Source: Panopea generosa (lineage: Eukaryota > Mollusca > Bivalvia > Adapedonta > Hiatellidae). From it: a stretch of DNA of 64,000 bases. This document shows positions 1 through 13,035 of this stretch, piece after piece. Under the pieces are notes generated by a model. That model searched no databases. It had not been told where the DNA came from and saw only the letters and a program-made list of their open reading frames with translations. The stretch lies in NCBI GenBank assembly GCA_029582155.1, contig CM055897.1, positions 3,455,001-3,519,000 on the forward strand, in the 5' to 3' direction. Positions within the stretch are counted from its first letter, which is position 1. Each line of letters opens with the position of its first letter. Position numbers and translations under genes: made by a program.

Positions 1-265
1 GACCCAGTCTAAAATCATGATTATCCGGCAATTTTTCTTAGATTTAAGTTTTTAAGTATTTGAATATATGTTGGTGAAACAGGAGCCTGGTAACATACAA
101 TCTGTGACGTGTTTATGACGTTAAATATCATTTAAACAATTCAAAAATAAATAAATAGCTTCTTCCATAAAAATGTTAACACACTTCCGGTTGTCACTCT
201 TTGTTGAAAAGTATATAATGAATAAACTAATGGATAAAACATCGATATGTTCGTCGAGTTCTTCC
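1..265. other. AT-rich stretch, no gene seen
   Basis: Only short chance open frames occur here. I see no splice pattern, RNA gene or repeat that can be supported. Confidence 0.5.
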
Positions 266-430
266 ATGCCACGTGGGCGCTGTCGTTTAATGACCACTTA
301 CCTCTCACCGCTGAAGACGTGGGTTTGAGTTTCGTATACTCCAAACAATTTATGTGAGAAGTTTGCCAGTTTCTTGCAGAAGGACGGTGGTTCTATTCAG
401 ATCCATTCTAAGGTCTTCATCTACATTTAA
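266..430 (+). repeat. tRNA-derived SINE fragment (Leu-like head), copy 1
   Basis: The stretch CCACGTGGGCGCTGTC followed by CCTCTCACCGCTGAAG and a degenerate B box (GTGGGTTTGAGTTTC) resembles the D arm and T arm of a tRNA-Leu-type SINE head. A second copy at 55,740-55,900 keeps the D-arm string GTGGTCTAAGGCGCCG, which is characteristic of tRNA-Leu. The body continues through TGTGAGAAGTTTGCCAGTTT. The copy is diverged. The tRNA-Leu origin is inferred mostly from the second copy. Confidence 0.5.
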
Positions 431-1888
431 AACTTGAATATGCCATATATAACATTTCACGTGTTGAACAGTGCGTTAAACCTAATTAAAAAAAAAGAAG
501 TGATCTGTTCAGAAATTTACATGTGTAACATGTACTTAATGACTAAGAACATTATCTAAACTTATCTAAAATCATCAGATTTAGCATGAACGTATTGCAC
601 TTCTCGGGCTGACGATTTATTTTCTAATTTGAAATGTTGAGAATAAATTCATAAATGAATATTACCATGAAAGAACTAAAATACAGATGGTGGCATTTAC
701 AAAGCACTTATCTACAGAGGTTATATACGTCATTTTATAAAGATGTGGGTGCCTTGAGACACTTAATTTACTTAAAATGACATTATGTTTACGATATTAA
801 ACAGAATACCACTCTAAAGATGGCAAGAATATGTTAAAATTACGAAATGATTCTACTTAAAAAGTATATGTTGTGACTAATCACCAATATAAAAATAATT
901 GGTTCAGCAAATTAGCTTGAAAGGCCACTTAAGATGTTAGTCTGCATCTGTTGCCAGTTAAGACAACGCGTTTTTTTACATGCTGAAACTATTACTCTAT
1001 ACAGTTATAATAAGGTCGGAAGTACCCTGTACAATAGCTTCATGGCGTCGTTATTTCTAGTTCTAAGTTCTAGTACATGTATCGATTGATCAAGATGTAT
1101 AGAAACATGTCGTCTGTTGCTCTGTATTACCACATTGTCCTTCAGACATCATTTGTTAAGTAATATTTGGTTTGTGTTTATTTTCCATTATTTAATACAT
1201 TCTTTTAATAAATGGAATCACTTTATAACTAACTTGTTTAACATGTGATGCACCAGCCAAAGGAGATAAACAACTAGCTTTACCAGGGTACAGACATGAG
1301 TGTGTTGCTGCACAAGATGAACAGCTTATGTAGTTCAATAACAATAAAGTAACCATGGATATATCCAATCTCAAGTTACAACTGTATGTCTGCTCTCATT
1401 TTCTAGTACGACACTGATTTAGTACAACTTTTGCTACTATGCATTCCAATGTTTTGACACCTGTTGGAACTTGTTATCTTATTTCAAAGCAAAACAATAA
1501 GAAAAAATAAGTTCATTTTCCATCACATGAATAAACTTAAAATAAAGTAAACCAAAATGTATGCTTTCTTTTTCCTTTAAGTGTATATATATATATGAAT
1601 GAATGTTACAACTTGACTGATACATATATTTGTACGGTTTGTTTAGAGATGGCCCACCCCGACCCTCACAGACCTATTACGGGGTGATTAAATAGATCAC
1701 TTTTCAATGATTGAAATTAAAAGAAAAAATCTTAATATTTATTGAATTTATTATAAGTATTCCTTATTGTCAATGCTACGTCTCCTATTTGTTACATGCT
1801 TTCTTATATTTTATCATGCATTTAAATCATATCTATTGGATAAAATCAATTTTTAAAGTATTTTACTCTTCGATAAAACTTCTAGTGC
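431..1888. other. AT-rich stretch, no gene seen
   Basis: No coding exon, RNA gene or clear repeat is visible. A short (TA)n tract lies near 1,586-1,597. Confidence 0.5.
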
Positions 1889-2147
1889 CGGTGTAACATT
1901 AAAATTTGATCCTGTTGAAAATTGACCCGGGTCACATTTCAACATTAAATTCTGCTCAAAAAAGTAGTTGAAAACTGATCAGTGTTAAAATTTTAATCAG
2001 ACAAAGTGTCCTTTTTAACGGTTTGTTAAATATTAGCAAAACATCACATGACTGATGTCGCATGTTGCAACAGTTAAACATAAGCCCTGGAAAGTGTTGT
2101 AACGATCAGTTGTTATGATAACAACTGGTTACTATAGCAGTTCAGAA
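1889..2147 (+). repeat. Dispersed repeat R1, copy 1
   Basis: Begins CCGGTGTAACATTAAAATTT and runs to the tract AACTGGTTACTATAGCAGTT. It is matched almost base for base over ~270 bp by 3,202-3,487 in the same orientation, including the identical core ACATCACATGACTGATGTCG. The 5' part holds short palindromic runs around TTTCAACATTAAA. No open frame is conserved, so it is probably a non-coding element or MITE fragment; the family is not recognised. Confidence 0.75.
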
Positions 2148-3201
2148 ATTTTGTTTTTAGCAGGCTTAAGTTTGTAATACAAGGCATTGGGCTTATATTT
2201 GACAAGTTGCATTTTTTTTTTTTTTTAATATTTTTTTTTTTTTTTCATGAAAGTTTAATTTTCTGTAAAAAATGTTCTTCATTTTCATGAAAGGGTATCC
2301 AGCTGTGATAAACTGTGAATGTTGTTACAAACTAATTTCAGTTATAGATCCATTTTCATAAAGTGGTACCGAAATATTGCCCTCTGATGTGGACTATATT
2401 ATATATATATATATACATATAACTGAACCGCTTAGAAAGTAGTAGAAGGATATCCAGCATTGATAAACTGTATGTGTTGTTACATGACTATAGATCCATT
2501 AACAAGAACTGGTATATTACCATATGATTTGAAGGTAATGCATAATTGTATCGCATATGTAAAACATTGATAAACTAATATTGAAACAGCTCAGCTGTAG
2601 CTTACATTATATTTTAAATTCTTTCTGGAATTATTTCAGGTAATAATCTATTTGTTTATTAGTATTGCTTGACCAAATTATATTCTTCTGGTAGTGCAAT
2701 TGAAGAAATTAAGGTTATCATACGTTCATGATGTGCCTTAAGTTAGGTATTGGCACACCTATTTTGTCAGAAATGGTTAATGAATTTATAAAGCAATTTT
2801 AAAGTTTGAAAGACAAATATAACAAATGACAAATGTTAGATTAAATAATATTAAGGCAATACGAGCCATTCATTCACTTATTTTTGTAAAAACAATCATA
2901 GCTGTTGATATTAAAAATAAAAGTTATGGTGAGTTATTTTTGCCAATTTATTTTAAACAGACAAGCAATAACTATAGCTTAATTTTACCAACCCTGAGTT
3001 TCAATTGTCTTCTATTTGGTACTTATTTCCTGAAAAAAAACTGTTTTTTTTAGAACAGCATCGAAATAGTCGAGCGCGCTGTCCCTCCGACAGCTCTTGG
3101 TATATATATCGTATACCAACAATTTTCAGTTATAACTCACACTTTATATCTACGAGAACATCCAAATTTATAATAACAGGTTTTCAATGTTGAAATGTTA
3201 T
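2148..3201. other. AT-rich stretch with poly-T and TA tracts
   Basis: Long T runs lie at ~2,212-2,246 and a (TA)n tract at ~2,399-2,416. Similar phrases (for example GATCCATT followed by a (T)ACCGAAATATT or GGTATATTACC tract) recur near 2,345 and 2,488, suggesting a diverged local duplication. No gene is seen. Confidence 0.4.
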
Positions 3202-3487
3202 CCGGTGTAACATTAAATTTTGACCCCGTTGAAAAAATACCCCAGGGTCATTTTTCAATGTTGAAAATTGAATTGGGCCACATTTCAACATTAAACTGTG
3301 ATCAAAATAGTCGTTGAAAACTGATCAGTGTTAAATTTTTATCAGACAAGAGGACTTTTATAAACTGTTTGTTAATTATTAGCAAAACATCACATGACTG
3401 ATGTCGCATGTTGCAACAGTTAAACATAAGCCCTGGTAAGCTTAGTTACGATCGGTTGCTATGATTACAACTGGTAACTATAGCAGT
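3202..3487 (+). repeat. Dispersed repeat R1, copy 2
   Basis: Direct copy of 1,889-2,147, about 1.3 kb downstream. It is ~25 bp longer in the 5' third, where TTTCAATGTTGAAAATTG forms an imperfect palindrome. Similarity ends near ACTATAGCAGT on the right in both copies, which gives a fairly sharp boundary. Confidence 0.75.
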
Positions 3488-6365
3488 AAGTGATTATAAC
3501 AAACAACAAACAATACCTTTTCAAACTGACATTGACAAAATACATGCGAACCCAACAGCGTAGATTACTATAGGCACTGTAAGCACGTGCCTACACTTTT
3601 TTTTCTGAGAAATAAAAAAATAGCAAAAAATGCAATAAAAATCGGATCCAAGGGAAAGGATGGTGGGGAGTAAACTATAAATTTCGCAACTGATCCTAAC
3701 CCAACTTCCAACTCATTCAACTCATTACATCCACATTGAAATGAGTGTAATGACGATAACACGGCGAAGGAGAGGAAGCCTGGCCATCATGGCCGAAAAT
3801 CGCTCTTCCTATCCAGACATTAAATATCACTGTTTTCATTTAATAATGGCGGTGTGTTCCATGTACCTATTATATTATAAATCATCTTGTGTAGTCTAGA
3901 AGCATTGTAATTTTGCTTTATGCAGAATAAAATTTAGATGGCAATTATCGATAAGCAATTATAATTAAAGTTATATCAAAATTGAGCTCAAAGCAGGAAA
4001 TGGTAATTAGAGATAAGTCGGAAATTGGCACACTCTGAGTGACACCTCGGTGGGAAAGTAATTATGAATAGCCAACAGGCATAATTGATATAAATGCAAA
4101 CAATATATAAAGTTCAGTTTCATTGGCATAAAGACAACACACAGTTAATGAGTTAGATCAAAGAAATTTTATTAAAAATTTGACTATTAGTACTTTTCAA
4201 AATTGTTTTAATAAAATTTTGGGTATAACTTTCTAAAACCTAAATAATGCATGATATATGTTAGATAAAAATAGACTTAAGATCAGATCGCAGTTGTTAA
4301 AAGTAGAAAAAGAATTCGAATCAATAACTTAAAGTTTCTTTAAAAGTTACTGATGCATTTTTATAAGGATATGTTCATGAAACTTAGGTTATGATCAGTC
4401 AACCAGATCACTGTTACAAGAATCCAAAAAGGGTTTATTTTCATCAACTTTGGCTTCCTTTAAAACTTGCCTAATTCGTCTTATGGACATAGATGAACTG
4501 CTGCTTTGCTTTTTTCATGTGGACAATAAACTAACATTGACTCAAAACATTCTTCTTCTTTCAAAGAGTAAGAATAGTTGCAGCGGGACTACCATGTTTT
4601 GTTTACACTTTCTAGTTTATCTTATATAAGATTGGACGGCGACAATGATGTAAATCTTAACAGATCATCTAATAAAATTTAGACATCGTCTGATCAAAAA
4701 AGATTGATACATTTGTGTGTCACGTGATAGTTTCAATGACTACTTTACCTCGCATGTCTTTCAACAACTTTGTATGCAGTCGGAATCTAGAACGATCTGT
4801 TCATATTTATTGAATCAGATAACGATAAACAGATACCAAGGCCATTTGTCGGCGAACCATATTTGTATGAACTCTGAACGTTTGACATTTGACTTTGTAA
4901 TACTTCTTCCTAAGTGATCTACTGATCACCCGTTGTTCTTTCTTTGGCTAGCTACCCTCATCTCGAGCGATTTGCTTTTTCAGTATAATAAACAGCTTTC
5001 AGCACGTCAATGCTGTAACCGTTGACCATTCCGCCTTTAATTTTAGAATAGAAATTTTCTTCATTATTAAAGTATCCTATATTTCCCCCGGGTGTCTGCC
5101 TTTCCAAAGTTATTCTTATTCCTAAAAATCATTTAGTTCTGATTTTTATCAGCAATTACATTTTGACAAAAATAACCAAGCCATTTGTTTAAACAGACAC
5201 TCTTTCAATGTTATATTTGTCAATGGATAGAACACGGTGTTATTTCTATGTGTTGTCTTAAATTCAGTCCACCATGGGCTGTAACATCAGATATCACGAG
5301 CTATACATATAGACGCGATCTGACCAATGTAATGAAAAGAATTTCAGACAAATGTTGAACTATTGATAAAAGTAATGCTAGGACAAGGTTAACCAAGAGG
5401 TATTTAAAATATTGTAACACATTCTTGATAGTCTTCATATCTATAACGTCATATTGCATGTTCGCTACATCAAGTTTGTACTAAAGATTAAACGGTATCA
5501 GGCGAGTGTGACAGCACTGATGATAGTAACACAAGGACAAGTAAATCGAAGGATTAGTGTTAAGTAGATTTTAAGGTCATGGTTATGTTTTTATCACAAA
5601 GACATTAATGTAACAAATCCTTGATGCGCGTCACATCCATAGCGTCATTTCTTCGGCAAATATTACCTGTCTGTTAAGCAAAGTTCGTATGAAGGAAAAC
5701 ATAGTCGTCAGTCATTCGTGCGTTCCTTTTTTCTCAAACCGGCATTTTTTTGTATCCATCGTATTATTTGTAGATAAAAATATACATCCATTCTTCATTA
5801 CATCTCATGCATACAATCAATCTAAAATGTATTCCCTAAATAGGACATTCCGCTTTGATGTGTTTTTAATGGCGGAAATTTCCAGTGATATCATGTCAGC
5901 CTAATTAATATATATGATATTCCATAATAACAGATATAATGATTTTACTCACAATTTTTACGATTGACTGTATTTTCACTTTAAAACAACATGTTTTCCT
6001 TTTTTTTAACTAATATATTAATTTACTTATTGTGTTATTTCAAATAAAGTGACAAATGAGCGTGATTTGGCTTGGTACAATTTATTATTACAACTTTTAT
6101 GTTTGATTATCAATGTTAGAAATATACTGTACTTATGTCACGTAAATAATTCAATATATATTAAAATAAATGAATAATTATAACAGTGCGGTTGAAACTA
6201 TTTTTACGTTGTATCGTTGATTGTGATAATGCATACGATTCTTGATGTGAAATGTACTCTAAACATGAATGGTTATCTTATATTTACACAAAGTCTATTC
6301 CATTTTGTCTTCAAAAGATGCAAAAACAATACTTTATATTGTAAAGCTTTTGAAGTAAGAACGTC
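3488..6365. other. AT-rich stretch, no gene seen
   Basis: Nothing is supportable as a gene. A weak direct similarity links 5,400-5,470 (TTGTAACACATTCTTGAT then ATAACGTCAT) with 5,608-5,670 (AATGTAACAAATCCTTGAT then ATAGCGTCAT), probably a degraded duplication. Confidence 0.4.
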
Positions 6366-6375
6366 ATTATAAGAT

Positions 6376-6385
6376 TGATTGATTA

Positions 6386-6431
<46 letters not shown>
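6376..6431. repeat. (GATT)n microsatellite
   Basis: About thirteen GATT units in a row, directly abutting the dispersed repeat that follows. Confidence 0.95.
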
Positions 6432-6433
<2 letters not shown>

Positions 6434-6434
<1 letters not shown>

Positions 6435-6600
6435 TTAGCGTCATAGTTATGCCATCAAGGGCTAACAGACCTAACTACTGTTTCCCGGGATTTACCAGTA
6501 CTCGAGCACACCCCGTCTCCGCAAGTAACTGATAACTTTCCCACTTGAATCAGTGGTGAGAGACGAATGATAATGAGACACAAGGTCGTATATCAATAGT
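6434..6600 (+). repeat. Dispersed repeat R2, copy 1
   Basis: Contains ATGCCATCAAGGGCTAACAG, CCAGTACTCG, CTCCGCAA and ATAACTTTCCCACTTGAATC in the same order as 62,104-62,300. The final part GTGAGAGACGAATG is also shared. The microsatellite at its left end may have grown from its tail. The family is not recognised. Confidence 0.7.
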
Positions 6601-8879
6601 CACGGAAAGAAAGCCTAAACTATGAAAACAAAAAATAAAAAACTTGAAACTTCAAAGTTGATTGTTCGATAGTTCAAATAAGATGTAGATTTCAAAATGT
6701 AAGTTCCTTTAATAATTAAACGTTTGCATGTAAGCTATCCATTACTTACTATATTAATTTCATTTTTTTAGTTAAGGTGTTTCGTTTAATGTTATATTCA
6801 TTTGCTGGGTAGGTTACGTGCCATGGATAATTCGTTGGTGTCATCAACAATTTAAGTATACCATTAGTAAATTAATAATTAATTGAAATCTTTGCAAAGC
6901 TTCAACGTGTTTTAGAGCTTACCACAATAAAATTGCATATTGTATTATTGAAATAAAACACATAATATTTACGTTATCTGCAAAACCACAGCTCATATTT
7001 TAAGTATTTGAGTCGACCTTTTGAAAACGGTATAGAGATAAAAGATCATTTAAGGTGTAAGATATTGCAAGGATCCTTAACATGAATGTTGTTTTTTAAT
7101 AAATACCAAGTTTAAAATAATAAGACGATATAAAGAAATGCTAAATTTCCGAATATTCAGATTGATATTTATTTTATTTTAATAAATATTCAACTATGTG
7201 AATAATTATGTTGGTCGATTTTAACTATCATAAATAACATGTGATCGACTTACATCAAAGGATACGCACGCGCACACACATACACACACACGCACATACA
7301 TACGCACACACACAGAAATAGTCAACTAGTATCAGATAACTAACATGATAGAGTTATCAATCGACGACTGTTATGAAAGTATTTGAGGACTGACATTGTG
7401 ACTCTCATACTCGAGGATCAGCTATGTCAGCTATGTCAGCTGTGTGATCTATGTCAGCAGTGTGACGTATGAGGATATTAGCCATTTTATATAGTGGAAC
7501 ACATATACCAGACACTCATTTTAGAATAAATGATGGTTGCTGTTATACCCTCAACAGAATTCAATACTATGTACGATACAATTCTAATGTTCAGATGTCT
7601 TTTGCTTATCCAAAGTGTTTTCCTGACTAAACACGTTATAATCACGCATAACCATCCTTCAGAATGTTGGAGACATAGTAGAATCACGGTGTTCAGGGTT
7701 CGAAACAATGTAAACACCTAACATGTTCTTCACTACTGCAATAGCACGTATCTTAAGTATGTATCGTTTTCATCAACGCATTTGTTTACAGCATGATACT
7801 ACACTTGCTTGTCGAAGGATACCACATGTCTCTTCATGCACGGCTATACTACTATGCATCTTTATGCAATAGTTTTGGGAGGGAACACTTGATGCTCTGT
7901 ATATAAAAGAGATAAATAAATCATTGTATATCTGTAATGAATCAAGGTCATGGACGTTTTACGAAGATCATATGTTATAGCAAGATATATGCATCACTTT
8001 GTCTTAATCACACGCGTGTACCCAAGTATTAATAGCTGTCACCATTACTTTCCTGAGTGTAGTCACGAGGTCTGATGTTCTTAATATCTATTGAAACTAT
8101 GTTATTTTTTTTCTGCTGCATGTAGAATTTAATCGAATGCATTGTTATATAGGATTAAACATCGCTTTCTAAAGTATTATGGTGTCTGCCCTATCAATGA
8201 AATTTGCTACTGTTAATACAAAAGTAGACATATTAATAAATACATATTCCAATGATATGATAATTAATTGCACAGGTATTGTAGGACTATTTGTAATCAA
8301 TGGTTATGATTAAAATGGAAACGGCAACGTTGAAATCAAACTAACCAATATCCATATATCAAATCAATATTAACACCTTTGAAAGTATATTCATTTGAAA
8401 ATATTGCTCTCCAAATATTATAATCTGCAGTGTCATATTGTAACGATTATTTTTTTTTATATAATATTAAAATTAGCGGTTTCACGTTAGTTTTGAAATT
8501 ATAACCAATCACTTTATAAATATATAAGGAATTTCTTTGGAATTTTTCTATCATACTAAATATATTTCAAGAAATAAATATATAGTTAGCCCTTGTTGCC
8601 ACAGATTGATACAACTGATTACAACTTTGCTAAATAGGTAACCATCAATTTACTTACGTTACAGCCCTTTCCAAATCAGAAACAAAACGAAGGATATGCA
8701 CCAAACTGGGGTATTCAAATTGTATACTGACATAATGAGTATATATCGTGAACATTTATTAAAACTCCCTTCAGTCCCTTTAACTCAAAATTTATTTTCA
8801 AAACAAGAAAAATACACGAATATGTTTTATTGTGCAACATATTTTATTTAAGAAACAGTAATTTCATAATATCTAACAC
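6601..8879. other. AT-rich stretch with a CA microsatellite
   Basis: A (CA)n/(CGCA)n tract lies at 7,265-7,314 and a short degenerate repeat of TATGTCAGC at ~7,420-7,470. Overlapping open frames on both strands at 7,487-7,721 have no recognisable domain and are taken as chance. Confidence 0.5.
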
Positions 8880-9314
8880 TTATCTGATAAGTTATGCATC
8901 ATCTGTCTGACAAGTTATGCATCATCTATCTGACAAGTTCTGCATCATCTATCTGATAAGTTATGCATCATCTATCTGACAAGTTATGCATCATCTATCT
9001 GACAAGTTCTGCATCATCTATCTGACAAGTTCTGCATAATCTATCTGACAAGCTATGCATCATCTATCTGACAAGTTCTGCATCATCTATCTGATAAGTT
9101 ATGCATCATCTATCTGACAAGTTATGCATCATCTATTTGACAAGTTATGCATCATCTATCTGGCAAGTTATGCATCATCTATATGACAAGTTATGCATAA
9201 TATATCTGACAAGTTATGCATCATCTATCTGACAAGTTATGCATCATCTATCTGACAAGTTCTGCATCATCTATCTGACAAGTTATGCATCATCTATCTG
9301 GCAAGTTATGCATG
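8880..9314 (+). repeat. 23-bp minisatellite, ~19 copies
   Basis: Unit ATCTGACAAGTTATGCATC plus ATCT, repeated without spacers. Most units carry the palindrome ATGCAT; a subset reads TCTGCATC instead. The two unit types are interspersed, which suggests turnover by unequal exchange or slippage. No coding potential is seen. Confidence 0.95.
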
Positions 9315-9344
9315 CTGTATCTGTTAACAGCATTTTAGTGTTGG

Positions 9345-10290
9345 TGGTATACAAATATTGTTGATAAGAGTATACAGCTTAATGACATGTTATTTTGATA
9401 ACAAAACAGGTTTTCGTCAATCATTGTTTGAATAAGCACCATTTCCATTTTCCTAGTTATCATAAAAGTGGAAGAGTACGTATTGTAATCGTTAACAGGT
9501 CACAGCCACTACATTAGCATAAACCCCATTACTGCATAACAGAATATACGTTTTATTGAAGATAATGTAAATATACAAAAGAAATAGAGCCATGTGCTAA
9601 GGCATTGTAACGCTCACTGGAACCATTCAGCGTCCATCATCAAACATGGGTACGTCGAGGTGCTTAATTTAAAATTTACTGAAAACACCTTTATGCAAGC
9701 AACAATTACATCTAAATTAAATGTTTCTCTGAGAATGTCAAGAGTATTATTCAAACATGTATTGAAAACAATAAAACCTCTCCAAAGCGAGATTAGTCGT
9801 TAATTAAAATAACACAAAGTAACGACAATTATTAAGTACAATGTGATGAGCACGGAACGCCAATTATCATGTGACACGGCATTTGTTCCCACTTGAAAGA
9901 TGTGATTTGTCACCTGCAGGGCAATTAGCACACAACCTAAAATATATATTGAAAACTTGAGAATTATCACGTCAGGGAGTGCACTATCCTAGTGAAATCG
10001 AAAACTCTGTCGCACTGCTTTAGTTTGACGTACATGATATATACACGTTTTTTGTCATGTTTTAACATAGTATGCTTAAATGATTTTCCGATATAATTTC
10101 TTTTAAATAGCACATATGCACAGGCGAACAAGAAGTAAAAGATCAGTTGCAATATAGGGTTTATGCTTCGTGTAAGTAAATTAAATGTATTCTGGAAAAC
10201 AAAGAATACCAGAAAAATAGAACTTAAGTATACTGTCGCATACGTTAACTATTAAAATACATGTACAATACATAGAGGATCTTACATGAG
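9345..10290 (+). repeat. Segmental duplication copy A, block A1
   Basis: Colinear with 26,905-27,865. Shared landmarks in order are TTAATGACATGTTATTT, TTATCATAAAAGTG, CAACAATTACATCTAA, TCTCAGAGAATGTCAAGA-like, CCTCTCCAAAGCG, GATGTGATTTGTCACCTGCA, AACTTGAGAATTATCA and ATACGTTAACTATTAAAATA. Identity looks like roughly 75-85% by eye. No gene is apparent, so the duplicated unit is non-coding as far as can be seen. Confidence 0.85.
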
Positions 10291-10968
10291 TGATTTATTA
10301 TTGAATTTACTAAACAAAAATATATTATACTAAGCTCCGCCGATCGTTAACGGGTTCGATGAATTATATAATGAATGCACACGAATGTAAGATTCTTTGT
10401 ATCACAAAACTCAGAAAAATAGTACATTTACCATTTATTCAACATATCATGTCTGTAAGACATATATTTGATATGGGATAATCCATTACGATTTACCAAT
10501 TTATTTCCAATGTAGTCCTTATGAAAAGGTCTCAAAATATTGGCTGTAGTAGGTAAATGGACCTAATATTGAAAGGAAGAGCTATACATTATGTTACTTA
10601 TAAGTAAAACAACAAGAGTACAACTATTTTCAGTTCATTTAAAACTTTAAATTCTCCCAATATGCATGTGTGTTCTTATAACCATATGATATATCAAATA
10701 TTTGTATTAAGATTAATATAATCACAGAAAGATTTGAATGATTATATACTTATCGCAGAAAAAATCTTGAATACAGTGCCAAGTATTGAAGTAATTGACA
10801 ATATTATTAAAAAAATATAATTCTGCTTGTTCTGTACATTTTATCTTCTCAGTGGGTTGCATTTGTACTTCTTTTTAAAAGCAATTTTCATTTCATGTCT
10901 TGGAAGACTCATCCAGTCTTGCATAGCTTGATAAAAGAAGGTATTTAATATAAAATTATCTATCTTAG
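10291..10968. other. Unannotated DNA left of the LTR element
   Basis: AT-rich and without a gene. It ends with CTTAG (10,964-10,968), the left copy of the 5-bp target duplication of the adjoining LTR element. Confidence 0.5.
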
Positions 10969-12178
10969 TGTCAAAATAATGTCGTTGTTTTATAGCATAA
11001 ATGTCTGTATATAGAATTTTTTTTAAGAAGGGGTAATAAACTCTATTTTTTCTTTTGCTATAATTATATAATATTATACCAGATATAAGTTATAAAAGAA
11101 TATTCATCATAAAAAGATGAACGATTCAATTATAATTAGTGATTGAAATATTATTCATAGATCATGTTAAAGTAGGTGTTTACCTAAATATAAGAGTCAG
11201 ATTTTTAACGGTTCAAAAAATATGTTTTCTTGCTTCGTAATAGAGCAATACAATATTTAGCTAGTTTCTTTCGACGCAAGTTGCAAGAAATCTGCTTGAG
11301 ATTTTTAGCGTCAAAGTGTACTTGAAATCTCGGAGGAGCTTAATTGCGTTGGGGGAGAGTGCACTGCAACAAAAATTCTTTCTAGCGATAGGCTTTGGGA
11401 AGGCTTGTGTTTGAAACTCATAGGAATATCTATTGTGCTGGAACTGGGGAGTGTTTCATGCATAATAGTTTAGTCTGATGCTGTAGTTTGATACCGTTCT
11501 CAAACATAACAGGTTAGTTTTGTGCTGGAACTAGATTTTTATCTTAGTTCGAAGACATAGGTTTGGAACAGTCTCCAAACTTATAAGTGTAAATTTATGC
11601 TGGAACTGAGCATCGTTCCAAGCACACAGTTTTGTGTTATTGGTTTGAAACCGTTCTCAAACAATAACTTTATTTACGTGCTGAAACTAGTATTTGTTTC
11701 ATGTGCTTTCGTTTAGTTTGGAGACTTAGGTTTAAAACAGTCTTCAAACATATAGGTGTACCTTTATGCTGGAACTGGGCAGTGTTCCAGACATAAGTTT
11801 TGGTTTGAGTTTGAAACAAGTCTAAAATGTATGCTGTGCAGACACGTTGTCTGAACAGCTGGTCTCATTATTAAAATAGTGTTGAACAACAGTTAGTTCA
11901 ACTCTACAAGGTTTGAAACATGATACTGTATATAGTTTATTGGTATGATCATGTGTCTGTATGATTTCTAAATATTAGAATTGTTTTATTATTTCTTTTG
12001 TTTGAAGTTAACTAATCATAAGGCAAGAAGCCTGAGGAAAATTAATATATTATATAGTTTGAGCAAAATTGTTTAACATACTTTCAAGCTAGGCTGTTTC
12101 ACGGCTTAATCCAGTGAAGACACGGTCGCCTTACAGAATATCCCGTTTTTAATTCAAGATACTCACAACATCTTGACA
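10969..12178 (+). repeat. 5' LTR of the Gmr1-like element
   Basis: Starts TGTCAAAATAATGTCG and ends ACATCTTGACA, so the TG...CA termini extend to a short inverted repeat (TGTCAA / TTGACA). It is 1,210 bp against 791 bp for the 3' LTR. The extra ~430 bp lies in the middle and is made of a ~185-bp unit repeated about twice, with phrases such as TGCTGGAACT and GTTCTCAAAC recurring. Outside that block the LTRs align throughout. Confidence 0.93.
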
Positions 12179-12181
12179 AAT

Positions 12182-12199
12182 TGGGGGTTCGTCCGGGAT
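12182..12199 (+). other. Primer-binding site, tRNA-Pro type
   Basis: TGGGGGTTCGTCCGGGAT lies three bases after the 5' LTR. It differs at one position from the tRNA-Pro primer site familiar from murine leukaemia virus. The assignment to tRNA-Pro is from memory of that site and is inferred. Confidence 0.8.
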
Positions 12200-12327
12200 A
12201 TTTCTCAGGAGGTTTAAATAGCTGGAAGTTTGAAGCTTGTTTTATATATTTTTTAAACGTGTGTTTGAAACACTTGTGTGTATCAAAGTTTGTTTTAGTA
12301 GATTAACTTTGTGTTTTAAACATAGTC

Positions 12328-12819
12328 ATGGACTTTGACAAGTGGATTTCGATGGGTGAACGAATGGGATTGTCGGGTTTAGAGTTGATGGCTTTTGTAG
12401 ATAAGAAAGAGTCAGATTACATTAGTTGGGAGGAACGTATGCAAAAACGAATAATGAACGACGGCGGTTCGAAATAGAACAAATGGAAAAACAAGCAAGT
12501 TTGACGCGTGAAGAACAAGAACGCAAGGCAAACTTGAGGCGGGAAGAACAAGAGCGTTAAGCAGGTTTGAAGCGAGAAGAGCAGGAACATGACATGGTAC
12601 TGTTGAAGCTCAGGGCTGAAACTGGAGTTAAAGACAGCGTTACGCATGAAAGTGGTTTTAAAGGTTTACGGCCCAAACTCCCAAGTTTGAAGAGCAAAAG
12701 GATGATATGGATGCGTACATAGAACGTTTCGATCGCTTTGCGAAGTCTCAAAACTGGAAAGAAGATACATGGGCAGTTAGTTTGAGTTCATTAATAACTG
12801 GGAAAGGACTTGAAGTATA
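12328..12819 (+). pseudogene. Gag, N-terminal part (broken)
   Basis: Opens MDFDKWISMGERMGLSG, typical of the N terminus of this Gag group. It continues with a charged Glu/Arg/Lys-rich, coiled-coil-like stretch and then the motif KxxMDAYIERFDRFAK, which begins the capsid-like part. The reading frame runs into the left end of the inserted DNA transposon. Confidence in family is high; the copy is degraded. Confidence 0.85.
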
Positions 12820-12852
12820 TACAGACCCTAAACCACTCAAGTACCCCAATAA

Positions 12853-13035
12853 CACGCAAACGGAGTGTACTCAGAGCGTAAGCGGAGCGCGAGCGCAGAC
12901 GGAGCGCAAACGGAGCGCAGATTTAGCGCTGACGGAGTGGACCTGGACCGTTAGCGAATGCTGGATTTTGAATGATAAACGCACTCCTGAACGCATGAAA
13001 TAGATCGGGCGCAGTCAGACACGTTGAATGCACTC
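12853..13035 (+). repeat. Left subterminal repeats of the insert (GGAGCGCAAAC type)
   Basis: Short direct repeats of CGCAAACGGAGCGCA, GCGCAGACGGAGC and related strings in a GC-rich block, unlike the surrounding AT-rich DNA. The matching cluster at the other end (16,575-16,647) has the same strand orientation. Subterminal motifs often serve as transposase binding sites; that role is inferred here. Confidence 0.6.

Noticed and set aside
8880-9314. Array that could be mistaken for CRISPR repeats
   Set aside because: The 23-bp units are contiguous with no unique spacers, and the context is a eukaryotic genome.
10330-10372. GGTTCGATGAATT as a tRNA box B
   Set aside because: No box A at the right distance and no cloverleaf can be drawn.
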